Source: Acidimicrobiales bacterium
GTDB lineage: Bacteria > Actinomycetota > Acidimicrobiia > Acidimicrobiales > Iamiaceae
Length of the DNA stretch: 64,000 bases
Direction of reading: 5' to 3'
Assembly (NCBI GenBank): GCA_030448105.1
Contig: JAUJNP010000011.1
Coordinates: 57,682-121,681, forward strand
The notes beneath the pieces were generated by a model. It had not been told where the DNA came from. It searched no databases and saw only the letters and a program-made list of their open reading frames with translations. Shown piece after piece: positions 53,901 to 62,327 of this stretch. Each line of letters begins with the position of its first letter. Position 1 is the first letter of the stretch. Both the position numbers and the translations under genes were made by a program.

Positions 53901-54139
53901 GCGAGCAGGTCGGCGATGCGCCGCCGCTCCTCCTCGAAGTCGGCGAGGACCAGCGTGCGCTCCGGGCCGGTGACGGTGGCCCGCACGCGCTGGAGGCGGG
54001 CGTCGGCCTCGCGCAGGAACCACTGCAGCGTGGCCACCCAGTCGTCCTCGCGCTCCTCGAGCAGCGCGACGTCGTCCGCTCCGGCGAACCCGTCCAGGTG
54101 CGCCTGGACGAGCTGCTGGAAGGCCTCCGGTGCGATCAC
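50945..54139 (-). CDS. SNF2-family DEAD/DEAH-box helicase
   Basis: 1064 aa. The N-terminal half (about 1-560) is the long accessory region of bacterial SNF2 proteins that accompany SWIM zinc-finger partners. The motor has LRSYQAEALAWLRFLDRAGL, MGLGKTPTMLAHLRG (Walker A), VVAPPAVVGNW, LVLDEAQVIKNP (DEAQ), ALTGTPVENGLGDLWALLDF, then VLVFTHFAEW, LSLKAGGTGLNL and DRAWRIGQTKTV (motif VI). It should track on DNA and remodel protein-DNA complexes. The GTG at 54139 begins MIAPEAFQQL. An EAEPEAEAEEEPEA acidic patch lies near residue 90. Frame intact. Confidence 0.92.
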   Translation of the reverse strand: MIAPEAFQQLVQAHLDGFAGADDVALLEEREDDWVATLQWFLREADARLQRVRATVTGPERTLVLADFEEERRRIADLLAALDDGEAEPEAEAEEEPEAAVALPTAPQLQLSWTRGHLVAWAGAPGQAEPLDAVRARLQAAGAPGAVWAPRDPVPLVDGTAAEAAAAPIRSTLGWLVAVGSGEDSEALGLGTRWLGRAAALAVRLAAQGRMVPQLEKVAQTRPGPRGRAEFAVRWVPALIDADEVNGLARALPGSVAAVEQPRGPREFTEAVVADFLDAIATNAAALIEVPAQPPDPRSDQEVAETVLARLDGAPFEVPAQRGADLAQALSRWARGVTGTATLRLVVQLDPPGDDGAWHLRTLAPGEGGRLARVDAAMSGASPSRRDAIKRELDRLEALLPVLLRARGRRRGQVLLSQDEAWDLMVDTGPVLAGAGFDVRVPPLSRRKPQPGLRLTSTGAEGSVAGAQQLTSVRWSAVFDGVELDADDIRRLAGQARPLVQAHGRWVELDHADLDAAAQALAERADHTRLTGADMLRHALGIDGPSLAGGTTLGGDSWAADLVCSAATIPEQLPTRPEGFEGELRSYQAEALAWLRFLDRAGLGGVLALDMGLGKTPTMLAHLRGAVGRGPALVVAPPAVVGNWAAEARRFVPGLRVVVHHGTDRAGGADLAAQVADADVLLTTYGTAVRDIDALDDVAWSTLVLDEAQVIKNPASDTAQQLRRIDARARVALTGTPVENGLGDLWALLDFTNPGLVGDRAAFVAQLSRTGERRNSAEQALRALNGVLVFRRTKAEPAIAAELPDRIDVLDHCPMTPEQIGLYQAVLDGLVAPSDDDEPRGKGAVLAAITALKQICDHPAAYNHDDDGPLAGRSGKLARAEEIIDNAFAAGERVLVFTHFAEWGEKLAAHLSARTRRTIECYHGGLSRTRRDRMVREFQEGEGAGALVLSLKAGGTGLNLTAANHVVLYDRWWNPAVEDQARDRAWRIGQTKTVISHRLVVPGTVDERVEEVVAGKRRIADLVLPASSSVEDLQGDQLRAALGIDPSAVLVEDVSPTDREEVHA

Positions 54140-54364
54140 CCGCGGCTGCGTGTCCGTGCTGATGGTTCCCTCGTCTCTCGGCCGTGCCCTGCCGGCGCAC
54201 TCGGCGCGCCGACCCCGGCGGTCCTGCGGCGGGACGGGATCTCCCCGCGCCGCTCGTCCGGCTCCCGTCGCCGTCCGGTGTCCATCCCGACCGGACCTGT
54301 CGACCGGAACCCCTCACGTGCACGACATGGGGTTCGACGGTCTTCCCGGCGGACAACAGCAAAT

Positions 54365-56905
54365 CTAGCCCACAATGTTCCCCGCGCCGACGTCGACGAC
54401 GCGAACGACCGCTGTCCCCGCCTCGTCCGACGCGGCGAGGTCGACCTCTGCGGTGATCGCCCAGTCGTGGTCGCCCTCGGGGTCGTCCAGGACCTGGCGG
54501 ACCGTCCACCGGCCGAGGTGCTCGTCGATGACCAGCAGCTTCGGCCCGCGGGCGTCGGGGCCGGTGCCGATCTCGCCGTGCTCGTCGAAGTAGGGGTCCA
54601 GGGCGGCCGCCCAGGCCTCGGCCGGCCAGCCGCCCGGCCCGTCCAGCTCGCCGAGGTCCGCCCACCGCCGCCGCGCCGCCAGCTCCACGCGGCGGAACAG
54701 CGCGTTGCGGACCAGGACGCGGAACGCGCGGGTGTTGGCGGTCACCGGCGGCGGCCCCGCGTCCTGCGGTGACGGCGCGGCGGCGAGCCCCTCGGGGTTG
54801 CGCAGCGCCTCCCACTCGTCGAGCAGGCTGGAGTCGGTCTGGCGCACCAGCTCGCCCAGCCACGCCTCCAGGTCGTCCAGCTCCTCGGTCTTGGCCTCGT
54901 CGGGGACGGTCTGGCGCAGCGCGCGGTAGGCGTCGGCGAGGTAGCGCAGGACCAGGCCCTCGGACCGCGACAGGTTGTAGTGCTGCACGTAGTCGGCGAA
55001 GGTCATCGCCCGCTCGTAGAGGTCGCGGGCGACCGACTTGGGCGACAGGGCGTGGTCGGCGACCCACGGGTGGGCCTGGCGGTAGATCGCGAAGCCGGCC
55101 TCGAGCAGGTCCGCCAGGGGTCGGGGGTGGGTCACCGACTCCAGCAGGGCCATGCGCTGGTCGTACTCGATGCCCTCGGCCTTCATCGCGTTGACGGCCT
55201 CGCCGCGGGCCTTGAACTGCTGGGCGGACAGGACCTGGCGCGGGTCCTCCAGGATCGCCTCGACCACCGACAGCACGTCCAGGGCGTAGCTGGGGCTGTC
55301 GCGGTCCAGCAGCTCGACGGCGGTCAGCGCGAAGGGCGACAGCGTCTGGTTCAGCGCGAAGTCGATCTGCAGGTCCACCGTGATGCGCGCGCGGCGGCCC
55401 TCGGCGTCGGGCTCGGCCAGGCGCTCCACCACCCCGGCGGTCAGCAGCCCCCGGTACATGGCGATGACCTGGCGGATGTGGGCGCGCTGGGCGGCGCGGT
55501 CCTCGTGGTTGTCCTCCAGCAGGTGGCGCAGGGCGGCGTAGGCGTCGCCGGGCCGGTCGATGACGTTGAGCAGCATGCCGTGGCTGACCGCGAAGCTGGA
55601 GGTCAGCTTCTCCGGCTCGGCGCCGACCAGGCGGTCGAACGTGGCCTTGGTCCAGTTCACCGACCCCTCCGGCGGTTTGCGGTGCTTCACCTTGCGGCGC
55701 TTCTTCGGGTCGTCGCCCGCCTTGGCCAGCGCCTTGGTGTTCTCCACGACGTGGTCGGGGGCCTGGACGACGACCAGGCCGGTCGTGTCGTAGCCCGCCC
55801 GGCCGGCGCGCCCGGCGATCTGGTGGAACTCGCGGGCCTTGAGGTGGCGCATCCGCTGGCCGTCGAACTTCGCGAGGCCGGTGAACAGCACCGTGCGGAT
55901 CGGCACGTTGATGCCGACGCCGAGGGTGTCGGTGCCGCAGATGACCTTGAGCAGGCCGGCCTGGGCGAGGGTCTCGACGAGGCGGCGGTAGCGCGGCAGC
56001 ATGCCGGCGTGGTGGACGCCGATCCCCATCCGGATGAGCCGGCTGAGGGTGCGGCCGAACCCGGCGGTGAACCGGAAGTCCCCGATCAGGTCGGCGATCT
56101 GGTCGCGCTCCTCGCGGGTGGCGACCTTGAGGCTGGAGAGGGCTTGGGCCCGCTCGATGGCTTCCGCCTGCGTGAAGTGGACGACGTACACGGGCGCCTG
56201 GTGGGTGGTCAGCAGCTCCTCAAGCGTCTCGTGGATCGGGGTGGTGACGTAGGAGAAGTGCAGCGGCACGGGTCGGTCGGTGGAGGCGACGATGGCGCTG
56301 CGTCGGCCGGTACGGCGGTCGAGGTCGTCGCGGAACCGGCTCATGTCGCCGAGGGTGGCCGACATCAGCACGAACTGGGCGTTGGTGAGCTCCAGCAGCG
56401 GCACCTGCCAGGCCCAGCCGCGGTCGGGTTCGGCGTAGAAGTGGAACTCGTCCATCACGACCTGGCCGACGTCGGCGGTCGCGCCGTGGCGCAGGGCCAG
56501 GTTCGCCAGGATCTCCGCGGTGCAGCAGATGATCGGCGCCGTCGGGTTGACGCTGGCGTCGCCGGTGAGCATGCCGACGTTGACCGCCCCGAAGACCTCG
56601 ATGAGCGCGAAGAACTTCTCGCTCACCAGCGCCTTGATCGGGGCGGTGTAGAAGGTCCGCTCGCCGCGCGCGAGGGCACCGAAGTGCGCCGCCACCGCGA
56701 CCAGGCTCTTGCCCGACCCGGTCGGCGTGCTGAGCACCACGTTGGAGCCGGTCGCGACCTCCAGCAGCGCCTCCTCCTGGGCCGGGTAGAGCGTGAGCCC
56801 GCGCGCCGTTGTCCAGGCCGTGAACGCCTCGACCAGCCCGTCGGGGTCGTCCGCGGCGGGCAGCAGGTCCAGGAGCGCCGGGGGGCGCAGGGCCGAGGTG
56901 GTCAC
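54365..56905 (-). CDS. Ski2-like DEAD/DEAH helicase with DUF3516 C-terminus
   Basis: 846 aa. Motor: LYPAQEEALLEVATGSNVVL, STPTGSGKS (Walker A), MDEFHFYAEPDRGWAW (DEFH box), FVLMSATLGDM, GIGVHHAGMLPRYRR and FHQIAGRAGRAGYDT. The C-terminal 330 residues match the actinobacterial DUF3516 region (ESVTHPRPLADLLEAGFAIY). An RNA substrate is suggested by Ski2 kinship but not proven. The GTG at 56905 lies 6 nt after CAGGAT, so transcription may be leaderless. Confidence 0.9.
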   Translation of the reverse strand: MTTSALRPPALLDLLPAADDPDGLVEAFTAWTTARGLTLYPAQEEALLEVATGSNVVLSTPTGSGKSLVAVAAHFGALARGERTFYTAPIKALVSEKFFALIEVFGAVNVGMLTGDASVNPTAPIICCTAEILANLALRHGATADVGQVVMDEFHFYAEPDRGWAWQVPLLELTNAQFVLMSATLGDMSRFRDDLDRRTGRRSAIVASTDRPVPLHFSYVTTPIHETLEELLTTHQAPVYVVHFTQAEAIERAQALSSLKVATREERDQIADLIGDFRFTAGFGRTLSRLIRMGIGVHHAGMLPRYRRLVETLAQAGLLKVICGTDTLGVGINVPIRTVLFTGLAKFDGQRMRHLKAREFHQIAGRAGRAGYDTTGLVVVQAPDHVVENTKALAKAGDDPKKRRKVKHRKPPEGSVNWTKATFDRLVGAEPEKLTSSFAVSHGMLLNVIDRPGDAYAALRHLLEDNHEDRAAQRAHIRQVIAMYRGLLTAGVVERLAEPDAEGRRARITVDLQIDFALNQTLSPFALTAVELLDRDSPSYALDVLSVVEAILEDPRQVLSAQQFKARGEAVNAMKAEGIEYDQRMALLESVTHPRPLADLLEAGFAIYRQAHPWVADHALSPKSVARDLYERAMTFADYVQHYNLSRSEGLVLRYLADAYRALRQTVPDEAKTEELDDLEAWLGELVRQTDSSLLDEWEALRNPEGLAAAPSPQDAGPPPVTANTRAFRVLVRNALFRRVELAARRRWADLGELDGPGGWPAEAWAAALDPYFDEHGEIGTGPDARGPKLLVIDEHLGRWTVRQVLDDPEGDHDWAITAEVDLAASDEAGTAVVRVVDVGAGNIVG

Positions 56906-56911
56906 CCCGCA

Positions 56912-56917
56912 ATCCTG
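56912..56917 (-). promoter_or_regulatory. -10-like CAGGAT, possible leaderless promoter of the DUF3516 helicase
   Basis: CAGGAT on the minus strand, 6 nt (TGCGGG), then GTG. First base deviates from TANNNT. Confidence 0.35.
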
Positions 56918-57012
56918 CCCGCCGCGCGGCCGGCTCGGCACCGGCCGGTCCTTCAGGCGCGGCCCGTGGCGGCCGAACCTGAGGACCGGGGGGTTGGCGA
57001 GCGAGGGGACGG

Positions 57013-57984
57013 ATGCGCGAGGAGGACCGCCAGCAGGCCGCGCTCGTGGCGGCCGTCCTCTGCGGCGTCGGGACGCTGTTCTGCCTGCCCAACCTGCTCG
57101 TCGCCGACGGGGTCGCGCCGATCAGCCGGGTCCAGGCGGCGACGGCGGCCGCGATCTGCCTGCTGCTCGGGGTCTGCTGCCTCGCCGGGCGCTGGCGGCG
57201 GATCACGTGGCCGCTGCACCTGACCGAGGTCGCCGGCATCAGCCTGGTGACGTGGGTGCTGCTCGCCGCGGGCGGCGGGGTGATCTCCGCGACGACGGCC
57301 CTGGCCTACGTCTGGTCGTCCATCTACGCGTTCGCCTACCTCGGCCCGCGATTCGCGGCGGGCTACGCGCTGCTGGCGACCACGCAGTTCACCGCGGCAC
57401 TGGTCGTGCTGGGCGAGACCCAGCTGCTCCCCATCCGCGTCCTCATCACCATGGGCACCATCACCGCGGCCGGCGCGGTCGTCGGCGTGCTGCGGGCGCG
57501 CATCCAGCGGCTCGCGGAGACCGACAGCCTGACCGGGCTGCCCAACCGCCGCGCCTTCGAGCAGGCGCTGGACAGCGCGATCGCGCGCCGGCGCGCCGGT
57601 GGGTTCACCATCGCGCTGCTCGACCTGGACGGGTTCAAGCAGCTCAACGACACCGCCGGCCACGAGGCCGGCGACGACCTGCTGCGCGACGCGGCCGTCG
57701 CGTGGCAGGAGGTCGTCCGCCGGGGCGACCTGCTCGCCCGCCTCGGCGGCGACGAGTTCGTCGTCGTGCTGCCCGGGAGCAGTCCCGCCCGGGCCCACGA
57801 GGTCACCCGGCGCCTGGTCGAGGTCACCCCCCCGGGCGTCACGACCTCGGTGGGCGTGGCCGTCTGGCACCCCGGCGAGTCCGCCCGCGACACCGTCCGC
57901 CGCGCCGATCAGGCCCTCTACCGCGCCAAGCGCACCCACCCCGGCACCGTCGACATCGCCCCCACTCCGGCGCTGGCCGGGTAG
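57013..57984 (+). CDS. Membrane diguanylate cyclase
   Basis: 323 aa: five or six membrane helices (about 10-160), then a GGDEF domain: DSLTGLPNRRAFEQAL, LLDLDGFKQLNDTAGHEAGD, LARLGGDEFVVVLPG. The RxxD inhibitory site (RRGD) is in place five residues before GGDEF. So it should make c-di-GMP with product feedback. It is the second GGDEF protein here; neither has an intact phosphodiesterase. The ATG follows GAGGGGACGG. Confidence 0.9.
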   Translation: MREEDRQQAALVAAVLCGVGTLFCLPNLLVADGVAPISRVQAATAAAICLLLGVCCLAGRWRRITWPLHLTEVAGISLVTWVLLAAGGGVISATTALAYVWSSIYAFAYLGPRFAAGYALLATTQFTAALVVLGETQLLPIRVLITMGTITAAGAVVGVLRARIQRLAETDSLTGLPNRRAFEQALDSAIARRRAGGFTIALLDLDGFKQLNDTAGHEAGDDLLRDAAVAWQEVVRRGDLLARLGGDEFVVVLPGSSPARAHEVTRRLVEVTPPGVTTSVGVAVWHPGESARDTVRRADQALYRAKRTHPGTVDIAPTPALAG

Positions 57985-57990
57985 CGCCGG

Positions 57991-58413
57991 GTGCGGACCC
58001 TGGGCGAGGATGTCGCCGTGCCTGGTGAGCGCGATCTGCCCGCGCTGCTGCGCGGCATGTCCCCGCGGCTGCACCCCGGGGCCTACGTCTACGCGCAGGT
58101 CGACGGCGCCGTCCCCGACGGCGCCGAGCCCGTCGTCACGGTCCGCGAGGACGAGGGCCTGACGCTCGTGCTGCCCCGCCAGCAGGCCGACGCCCTCGGA
58201 CTGCCGTACGACTTCGTCGCCGCCTGGATCACCCTCGAGGTCCACTCGGCGCTGGAGGCCGTCGGCCTGACCGCCGCGGTCAGCCGCGCGCTCACCGACG
58301 CCGGCATCAGCGCCAACATGGTCGCCGGCTTCACCCACGACCACCTGTTCGTCCCCCACCCCCGCGCCACCGACGCCCTCCACGCCCTCCAGTCCCTGTC
58401 CAGGACGCTCTAG
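57991..58413 (+). CDS. ACT domain protein (DUF2241 type)
   Basis: 140 aa. The C-terminal half WITLEVHSALEAVGLTAAVS, ISANMVAGFTHDHLFVP is an ACT-type ligand domain as in small aspartokinase-like ACT_7/DUF2241 proteins; the N-terminal half (RDLPALLRGMSPRLHPGAYV) is the matching first domain. Such proteins probably bind amino acids or similar ligands. It starts with GTG 7 bp after the cyclase stop, so the two are likely co-transcribed. Confidence 0.75.
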   Translation: MRTLGEDVAVPGERDLPALLRGMSPRLHPGAYVYAQVDGAVPDGAEPVVTVREDEGLTLVLPRQQADALGLPYDFVAAWITLEVHSALEAVGLTAAVSRALTDAGISANMVAGFTHDHLFVPHPRATDALHALQSLSRTL

Positions 58414-58428
58414 TAGCCGCCGGACCAT

Positions 58429-58457
58429 CTGACAGCCCCGCCCCCGTGGCCTAGGCT
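58429..58457 (+). promoter_or_regulatory. Promoter of tRNA-Thr
   Basis: CTGACA (58429-58434), 17-bp spacer, TAGGCT (58452-58457). The -35 differs from TTGACA by one base. It lies 68 bp before the mature tRNA. Confidence 0.7.
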
Positions 58458-58525
58458 GTGCCCCTGCACCAGGATCGGTCCGACCACGAGCGCGCCCCCG
58501 CGCCCCTCCGGACCGACCCCAGCAG

Positions 58526-58601
58526 GCCGGGGTAGCTCAGTCGGCAGAGCGGCTCACTCGTAATGAGCAGGTCCGGGGTTCGATTCCCCGCCTCGGCTCC
58601 A
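58526..58601 (+). tRNA. tRNA-Thr (CGU anticodon)
   Basis: 73-nt cloverleaf plus encoded CCA (58599-58601). Acceptor GCCGGGG/CCTCGGC (one G-U), D-arm AGCTCAGTCGGCAGAGC, anticodon stem-loop GCTCACTCGTAATGAGC with CGT, T-arm CCGGGGTTCGATTCCCCG. The region after it is accessory, so its 3' end is a likely attachment site of the island. Confidence 0.95.
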
Positions 58602-58759
58602 CCCCCTGACCGGGCGATACGTCCAGTCGGAGGCCCATCTCCGCCTCTCGACCTATCCCCCTCTCGACGGCCGTGACGGGCTGATGACGGGCGAGAGCAT
58701 GTGGGCTGCCTACGGGTGACCCGTCGGGTGTCCCGGGGCTACCTGGAGGAGGCGCGGCC

Positions 58760-60256
58760 TCACCCGGCTCGCTGATCGCTCTGGACCAGCTCCTCCGCTG
58801 TCGGCAAGTCCTGCGGCGGCCGCTTGCTGGGAATCGGTAGGTCTACGACCGAGCCTGGCTGCGGCATGAGGCGGGCCAGAGGGCGCCTCTCCGGCTGACG
58901 CAAAAGGTCTGCCACCTTCACCAGGTGGATTGTCAGGTGATCCTCCCACTTCGCCCTAGCCACTTCCTCCTTCGCGTCGCGGGTGAAGCTGTAGGCAAAG
59001 ATGTAGCCGACGTCGTGCTTGCCTCGGCGCATTGCCGTCTCAAAGTTGTCAACCACGTTGCGCCCGACCTTGTCGGACTGCTTAACCTGAATGGGGTCCC
59101 TGGTTAGGAACGAGTAGCCATCTATGCCCATGTCGTGCGACCGGCGGGGCGAGTGCGTTCCATGTACTTGAGAGACTACCCAGTTCTGGAATTCGAATGG
59201 CTTCAGCGCGCGAACTGCCTCCATGGTTATGGGCATTCCCACAATGTTCGGCTTTACGCTGCCCTTGGACAACTTCGCGATGCGACGCTTCATGATCTCC
59301 ATCGCGGTAGGTGAAATGTCAATTCCCACCCAACGGCGTCGGAGTCGCTCCGCTACCGCGATTGTGGTACCGCAGCCGCAGAAGGGATCAAGAACCACGT
59401 CGCCGGGGTTGCTCGATGCGCAAATCACTCGCTCGAGGAGCGCCTCTGGCTTCTGGGTCGGATAGCCCAGCGCCTCCCGCGCTCTTGCCTGTAGAGGCTT
59501 GACGTCGGTCCACAGGTCTTGGAGGGGCACGCCTGGCATCTCGTCCAGGTACCGCTTCTCCTGCGGCACATTGCCCGGGGCCGTCTGCACCACGAGTCCG
59601 CGCGCTACGAGGTCCTGCATGTTTGCCTCGGAGTAGCGCCAGTTGCGGGTAACGCCCATGACCTCATACGCCGGGTTGCCCTTGGCGGCTCCCCCCGGCC
59701 CTGTCATGTCGCTCAAGCGGAAGCGCCGACCAGAGTGCTGTTCCGAGAAACGGTAGAACTGATCCACATAGCTCTGATCGTAGGGAGTGTACTGAGTATT
59801 CCATGTGTAACTACTGCTCTTCGTGTAGAAGAGTAGAGTGTCGTGGATGCGTCCGTAACCGCGGCGGCCCTGTTTGGCATCGCTATGCGCGCTCGTCCGC
59901 TTCCACACAATCTCGGAACGGAACTTGTCCCAACCGAAAACCTCGTCGAGCATGACCTTAAGGTAGTGGCTGGCGCTGGTGTCGCAGTGCAAGTAGATTG
60001 AGCCCGTGCTCTTCAGCACCCGATGAAGCTCCCGCACCCGCTCACGCATCCAGCCGATGTAGACCTGAATCCCTCCTTCCCAGCGATCCTCAAATGAACG
60101 TACTTCCGCTTCGTCCCCCCAGATGACTTCATAGTGGCGGTTGGAAAAGAAGGGTGGGTCAAGGTAGATTAAGTCGACGCATTCGTCTGCGAGTTCTGAG
60201 AGGCGGAGGAGATTATCCTCGCAGTAAAGAGTTCTACTCTCCGGAACATCACGCAC
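58760..60256 (-). CDS. DNA N4/N6 methyltransferase fused to an Mrr-like nuclease domain
   Basis: 498 aa. Beta-class DNA methyltransferase: catalytic YLDPPFFS (Asp 33-Phe 36) comes before the SAM motif DPFCGCGTTI (from Asp 290), with the target-recognition part between. The C-terminal third, FEFQNWVVSQV, MGIDGYSFLT, then DPIQVKQSDKVG, matches the Mrr/PD-(D/E)xK pattern: Asp 379 and Gln 390-x-Lys 392, followed by YIFAYSFTRDAKEEV. So methylation and cutting may be in one chain. The GTG at 60256 follows GAGGGGGC; an in-frame TTG at 60322 would add 22 residues. Lower GC than every neighbour implies horizontal transfer. Confidence 0.82.
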   Translation of the reverse strand: MRDVPESRTLYCEDNLLRLSELADECVDLIYLDPPFFSNRHYEVIWGDEAEVRSFEDRWEGGIQVYIGWMRERVRELHRVLKSTGSIYLHCDTSASHYLKVMLDEVFGWDKFRSEIVWKRTSAHSDAKQGRRGYGRIHDTLLFYTKSSSYTWNTQYTPYDQSYVDQFYRFSEQHSGRRFRLSDMTGPGGAAKGNPAYEVMGVTRNWRYSEANMQDLVARGLVVQTAPGNVPQEKRYLDEMPGVPLQDLWTDVKPLQARAREALGYPTQKPEALLERVICASSNPGDVVLDPFCGCGTTIAVAERLRRRWVGIDISPTAMEIMKRRIAKLSKGSVKPNIVGMPITMEAVRALKPFEFQNWVVSQVHGTHSPRRSHDMGIDGYSFLTRDPIQVKQSDKVGRNVVDNFETAMRRGKHDVGYIFAYSFTRDAKEEVARAKWEDHLTIHLVKVADLLRQPERRPLARLMPQPGSVVDLPIPSKRPPQDLPTAEELVQSDQRAG

Positions 60257-60461
60257 GAAGCCCCCTCGCCACGTAAGGCCCACTCTGCTCTTTACGGTAC
60301 GTCCTGGACCTATAGCCAGCAAGGGGTATCGGCTACTTCTAACGCTTACTTGAGCCAGTTGGCAACACTGGCGTAACTACGTGCTTGGAATGCGGAGGTG
60401 GATCATGGGGCCGCAAAGTGACGCTGACAGGGGCGACATGAAGGCCGGCGTGGAAGGTGGC

Positions 60462-61007
60462 ATGCGGTGGAAGGTCCACGGAGAGCGGTCGATCTATGCA
60501 AGTGACTGGGTCAGGCTGACGCTGGTAGACGTTGAGCAGCCGGACGGGCATCGCTTCGAGCACCACGCCGTACGGATGCACCCTGTGTCCGCGGTAGTAG
60601 TGCTGGATGACGCGGGCCGCGTCTTGTTGGAGTGGCGGCACCGGTTCATTACCGACACTTGGGGCTGGGAGGTCCCGACCGGGATAGTCGACGCCGGGGA
60701 GACACCGGCCGAGGCAGCAATGCGGGAAGTCGAGGAGGAGACTGGGTGGCGACCGTCGCAGGTGGTGCCGATGCTGAGCTATGAGCCGAACAACGGCATC
60801 GCCGACTCGCGGCACCACGTCTTTCTCGCACAAGGCGCTACGTACGTCGGGGAGCCGACGGACAAGAACGAGTCCGACCGTGTCGAGTGGTTCCCGCTCG
60901 ATGAGATCGGCGGGCTGATCGAGCGGGGCGAGCTGCTGGACGGGCCGTCGCTGGTCGGGCTACTGCACGTCTTGGCGTTCCCACGTGATCGGGCCGGCCT
61001 CGGGTAG
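60462..61007 (+). CDS. Nudix hydrolase, possibly Pif-like
   Basis: 181 aa. A full Nudix box, G-IVDAG-E-TPAEAAM-RE-VEEETGW, spans residues 74-96. WKVHGERSIYASDWVRLTLV at the start and SRHHVFLAQ later are typical of the Nudix proteins on actinomycete integrative elements; in pSAM2 such a protein (Pif) blocks redundant transfer between element-bearing cells. The chemical substrate is unknown. I chose the ATG at 60462, 9 nt after GGAAGG; the frame is open further up (ATGs at 60390, 60405 and 60438). Its last 48 bp overlap the end of the convergent XRE/TPR gene. Confidence 0.85.
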   Translation: MRWKVHGERSIYASDWVRLTLVDVEQPDGHRFEHHAVRMHPVSAVVVLDDAGRVLLEWRHRFITDTWGWEVPTGIVDAGETPAEAAMREVEEETGWRPSQVVPMLSYEPNNGIADSRHHVFLAQGATYVGEPTDKNESDRVEWFPLDEIGGLIERGELLDGPSLVGLLHVLAFPRDRAGLG

Positions 61008-62279
61008 GTCGTCGTTGAGTTCCTGGTCGAGCTGGCGGACGCACGGGGTGTCGGACCAGGGCTCCAGGTGGGCGCGGAAGACGAGGACCTGGTGCTCGTA
61101 GCGGGCCGACTGCGTTTCTCGGGCGTGCTCCAGCGCCTTGCGGGCCACGGTGCACGCCTCCTCGACCTCGCCGTCCTGGACGAGGCAGGTGGCGAGGTCG
61201 AGCAGGAGGCCAGCGCGGGCGCGGACGAAAGTCGGGTCGGCCTCGGCGAGGGCGGCGCGCAGCATCGGCTCGGCGTCGTGCTTGCGGGCGAGGTGGCCGA
61301 GGACTTGACCCTTCCAGCGCAGCAGGTGCGAGGCGTCGAAGTGCGCCAGGGCAGGGGTGCGCTCTTCGCCGGCCGCAGCTCGTGCCATGGCTGCGTCGGC
61401 GCGCTCCAGGGCGTGCAGCGCCGCGGTGGTGTCGCCGACGTTGGCGAGCATCTCGGCCTCGGCCGCGTGGAGCCAGGCGGTGAACGTCGATGACGTCCGC
61501 TGCGCGGCGATGGTGCGCGCCTGGGCGATGAGGGGGAGCGCGGCGCGGGCGTTGCCGGAGAACAGCGGCAGGTAGCCCATCTGGGCGGTGGCGAAAGCGT
61601 GCAGGGTCGGCTGGTCGGCTTCGCGGGCCGCCTGGGCGGCGAGGCGGAGGTGCTGCCAGGCGGCCTTGGGCTGGTCCATGTCGAGCGCCTGCCAACCCAG
61701 CAGGGCCGCCACGTCGCTGCCGACCTCGGCCAGGTGCGTCCGGGTCGTGGGGGTCATGGGCAGCCCCCGGAGGTCCTGCACGCGGGCGAGGTGTGCGGCC
61801 AGGTCGCGGAAGACCGCGGGCGCGCCCATGCGCCGGTCGATGCGGCGGAACCCGTCGGTCAGCTGGTCCAGGTCGGCGAGGAGTCCGGCGTCGACGCGCA
61901 CGGGCCGGCGGATGCTGGCCGGCGGTCGGGCTGGCAGGGGCGCGGTGGCGAGTGCTGAGGGCTTGGGCGTCCGAGCCGGTGGCGGCGATGGCGAGGGTTC
62001 GGCGGCGAGGCCGAGCAGGTGCGAGGGGATGGCGAGGCCCTCGGCGAACCGCTCGAAGCTCTCCAGCTTCTCGACGCGGTTCACTCCGCGTTCGATCTCG
62101 CTGATCCGTGATTGCGGGAGCCGCACGAGGCTGCCGACGGCCTCCTGGCTCGCGCCGGTGCGCTGCCGGAAGATGCGGATGACGCGCGCCATGTCGCGGT
62201 CGGCCAACGCCGCGGCCATGTCGTCGCGCTCCCACAGCCCGGGCGGAGCGGTGGGCCGGTCCGGTATGCGACGTGGCAC
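60960..62279 (-). CDS. XRE-family regulator with TPR-like repeats
   Basis: 439 aa. An N-terminal helix-turn-helix (about 29-64: RQRTGASQEAVGSLVRLPQS then RISEIERG), a proline-rich linker (about 95-125), then helical repeats to the end (AWQHLRLAAQAAREADQPTL, AEAEMLANVGDTTAALHALE). This layout is usual for regulators next to actinomycete integrative elements and bald-type genes, where the repeats sense a peptide or partner. The GTG at 62279 follows a long purine-rich GGGAGGGGGG tract; an ATG at 62396 would add 39 low-complexity residues. Probably controls the island's small-gene operon or its Nudix neighbour. Confidence 0.82.
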   Translation of the reverse strand: MPRRIPDRPTAPPGLWERDDMAAALADRDMARVIRIFRQRTGASQEAVGSLVRLPQSRISEIERGVNRVEKLESFERFAEGLAIPSHLLGLAAEPSPSPPPARTPKPSALATAPLPARPPASIRRPVRVDAGLLADLDQLTDGFRRIDRRMGAPAVFRDLAAHLARVQDLRGLPMTPTTRTHLAEVGSDVAALLGWQALDMDQPKAAWQHLRLAAQAAREADQPTLHAFATAQMGYLPLFSGNARAALPLIAQARTIAAQRTSSTFTAWLHAAEAEMLANVGDTTAALHALERADAAMARAAAGEERTPALAHFDASHLLRWKGQVLGHLARKHDAEPMLRAALAEADPTFVRARAGLLLDLATCLVQDGEVEEACTVARKALEHARETQSARYEHQVLVFRAHLEPWSDTPCVRQLDQELNDDLPEAGPITWERQDVQ

Positions 62280-62327
62280 CCTCTCCCCCCTCCCTGCGCC
62301 AGGTCCGTCCGCAGTCGCCGGACGAGC

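Noticed and set aside
58602..58759. Second copy of the tRNA-Thr 3' end (att core) inside the window
   Set aside because: No repeat of the T-arm/acceptor sequence was found to the right of the gene within the window.
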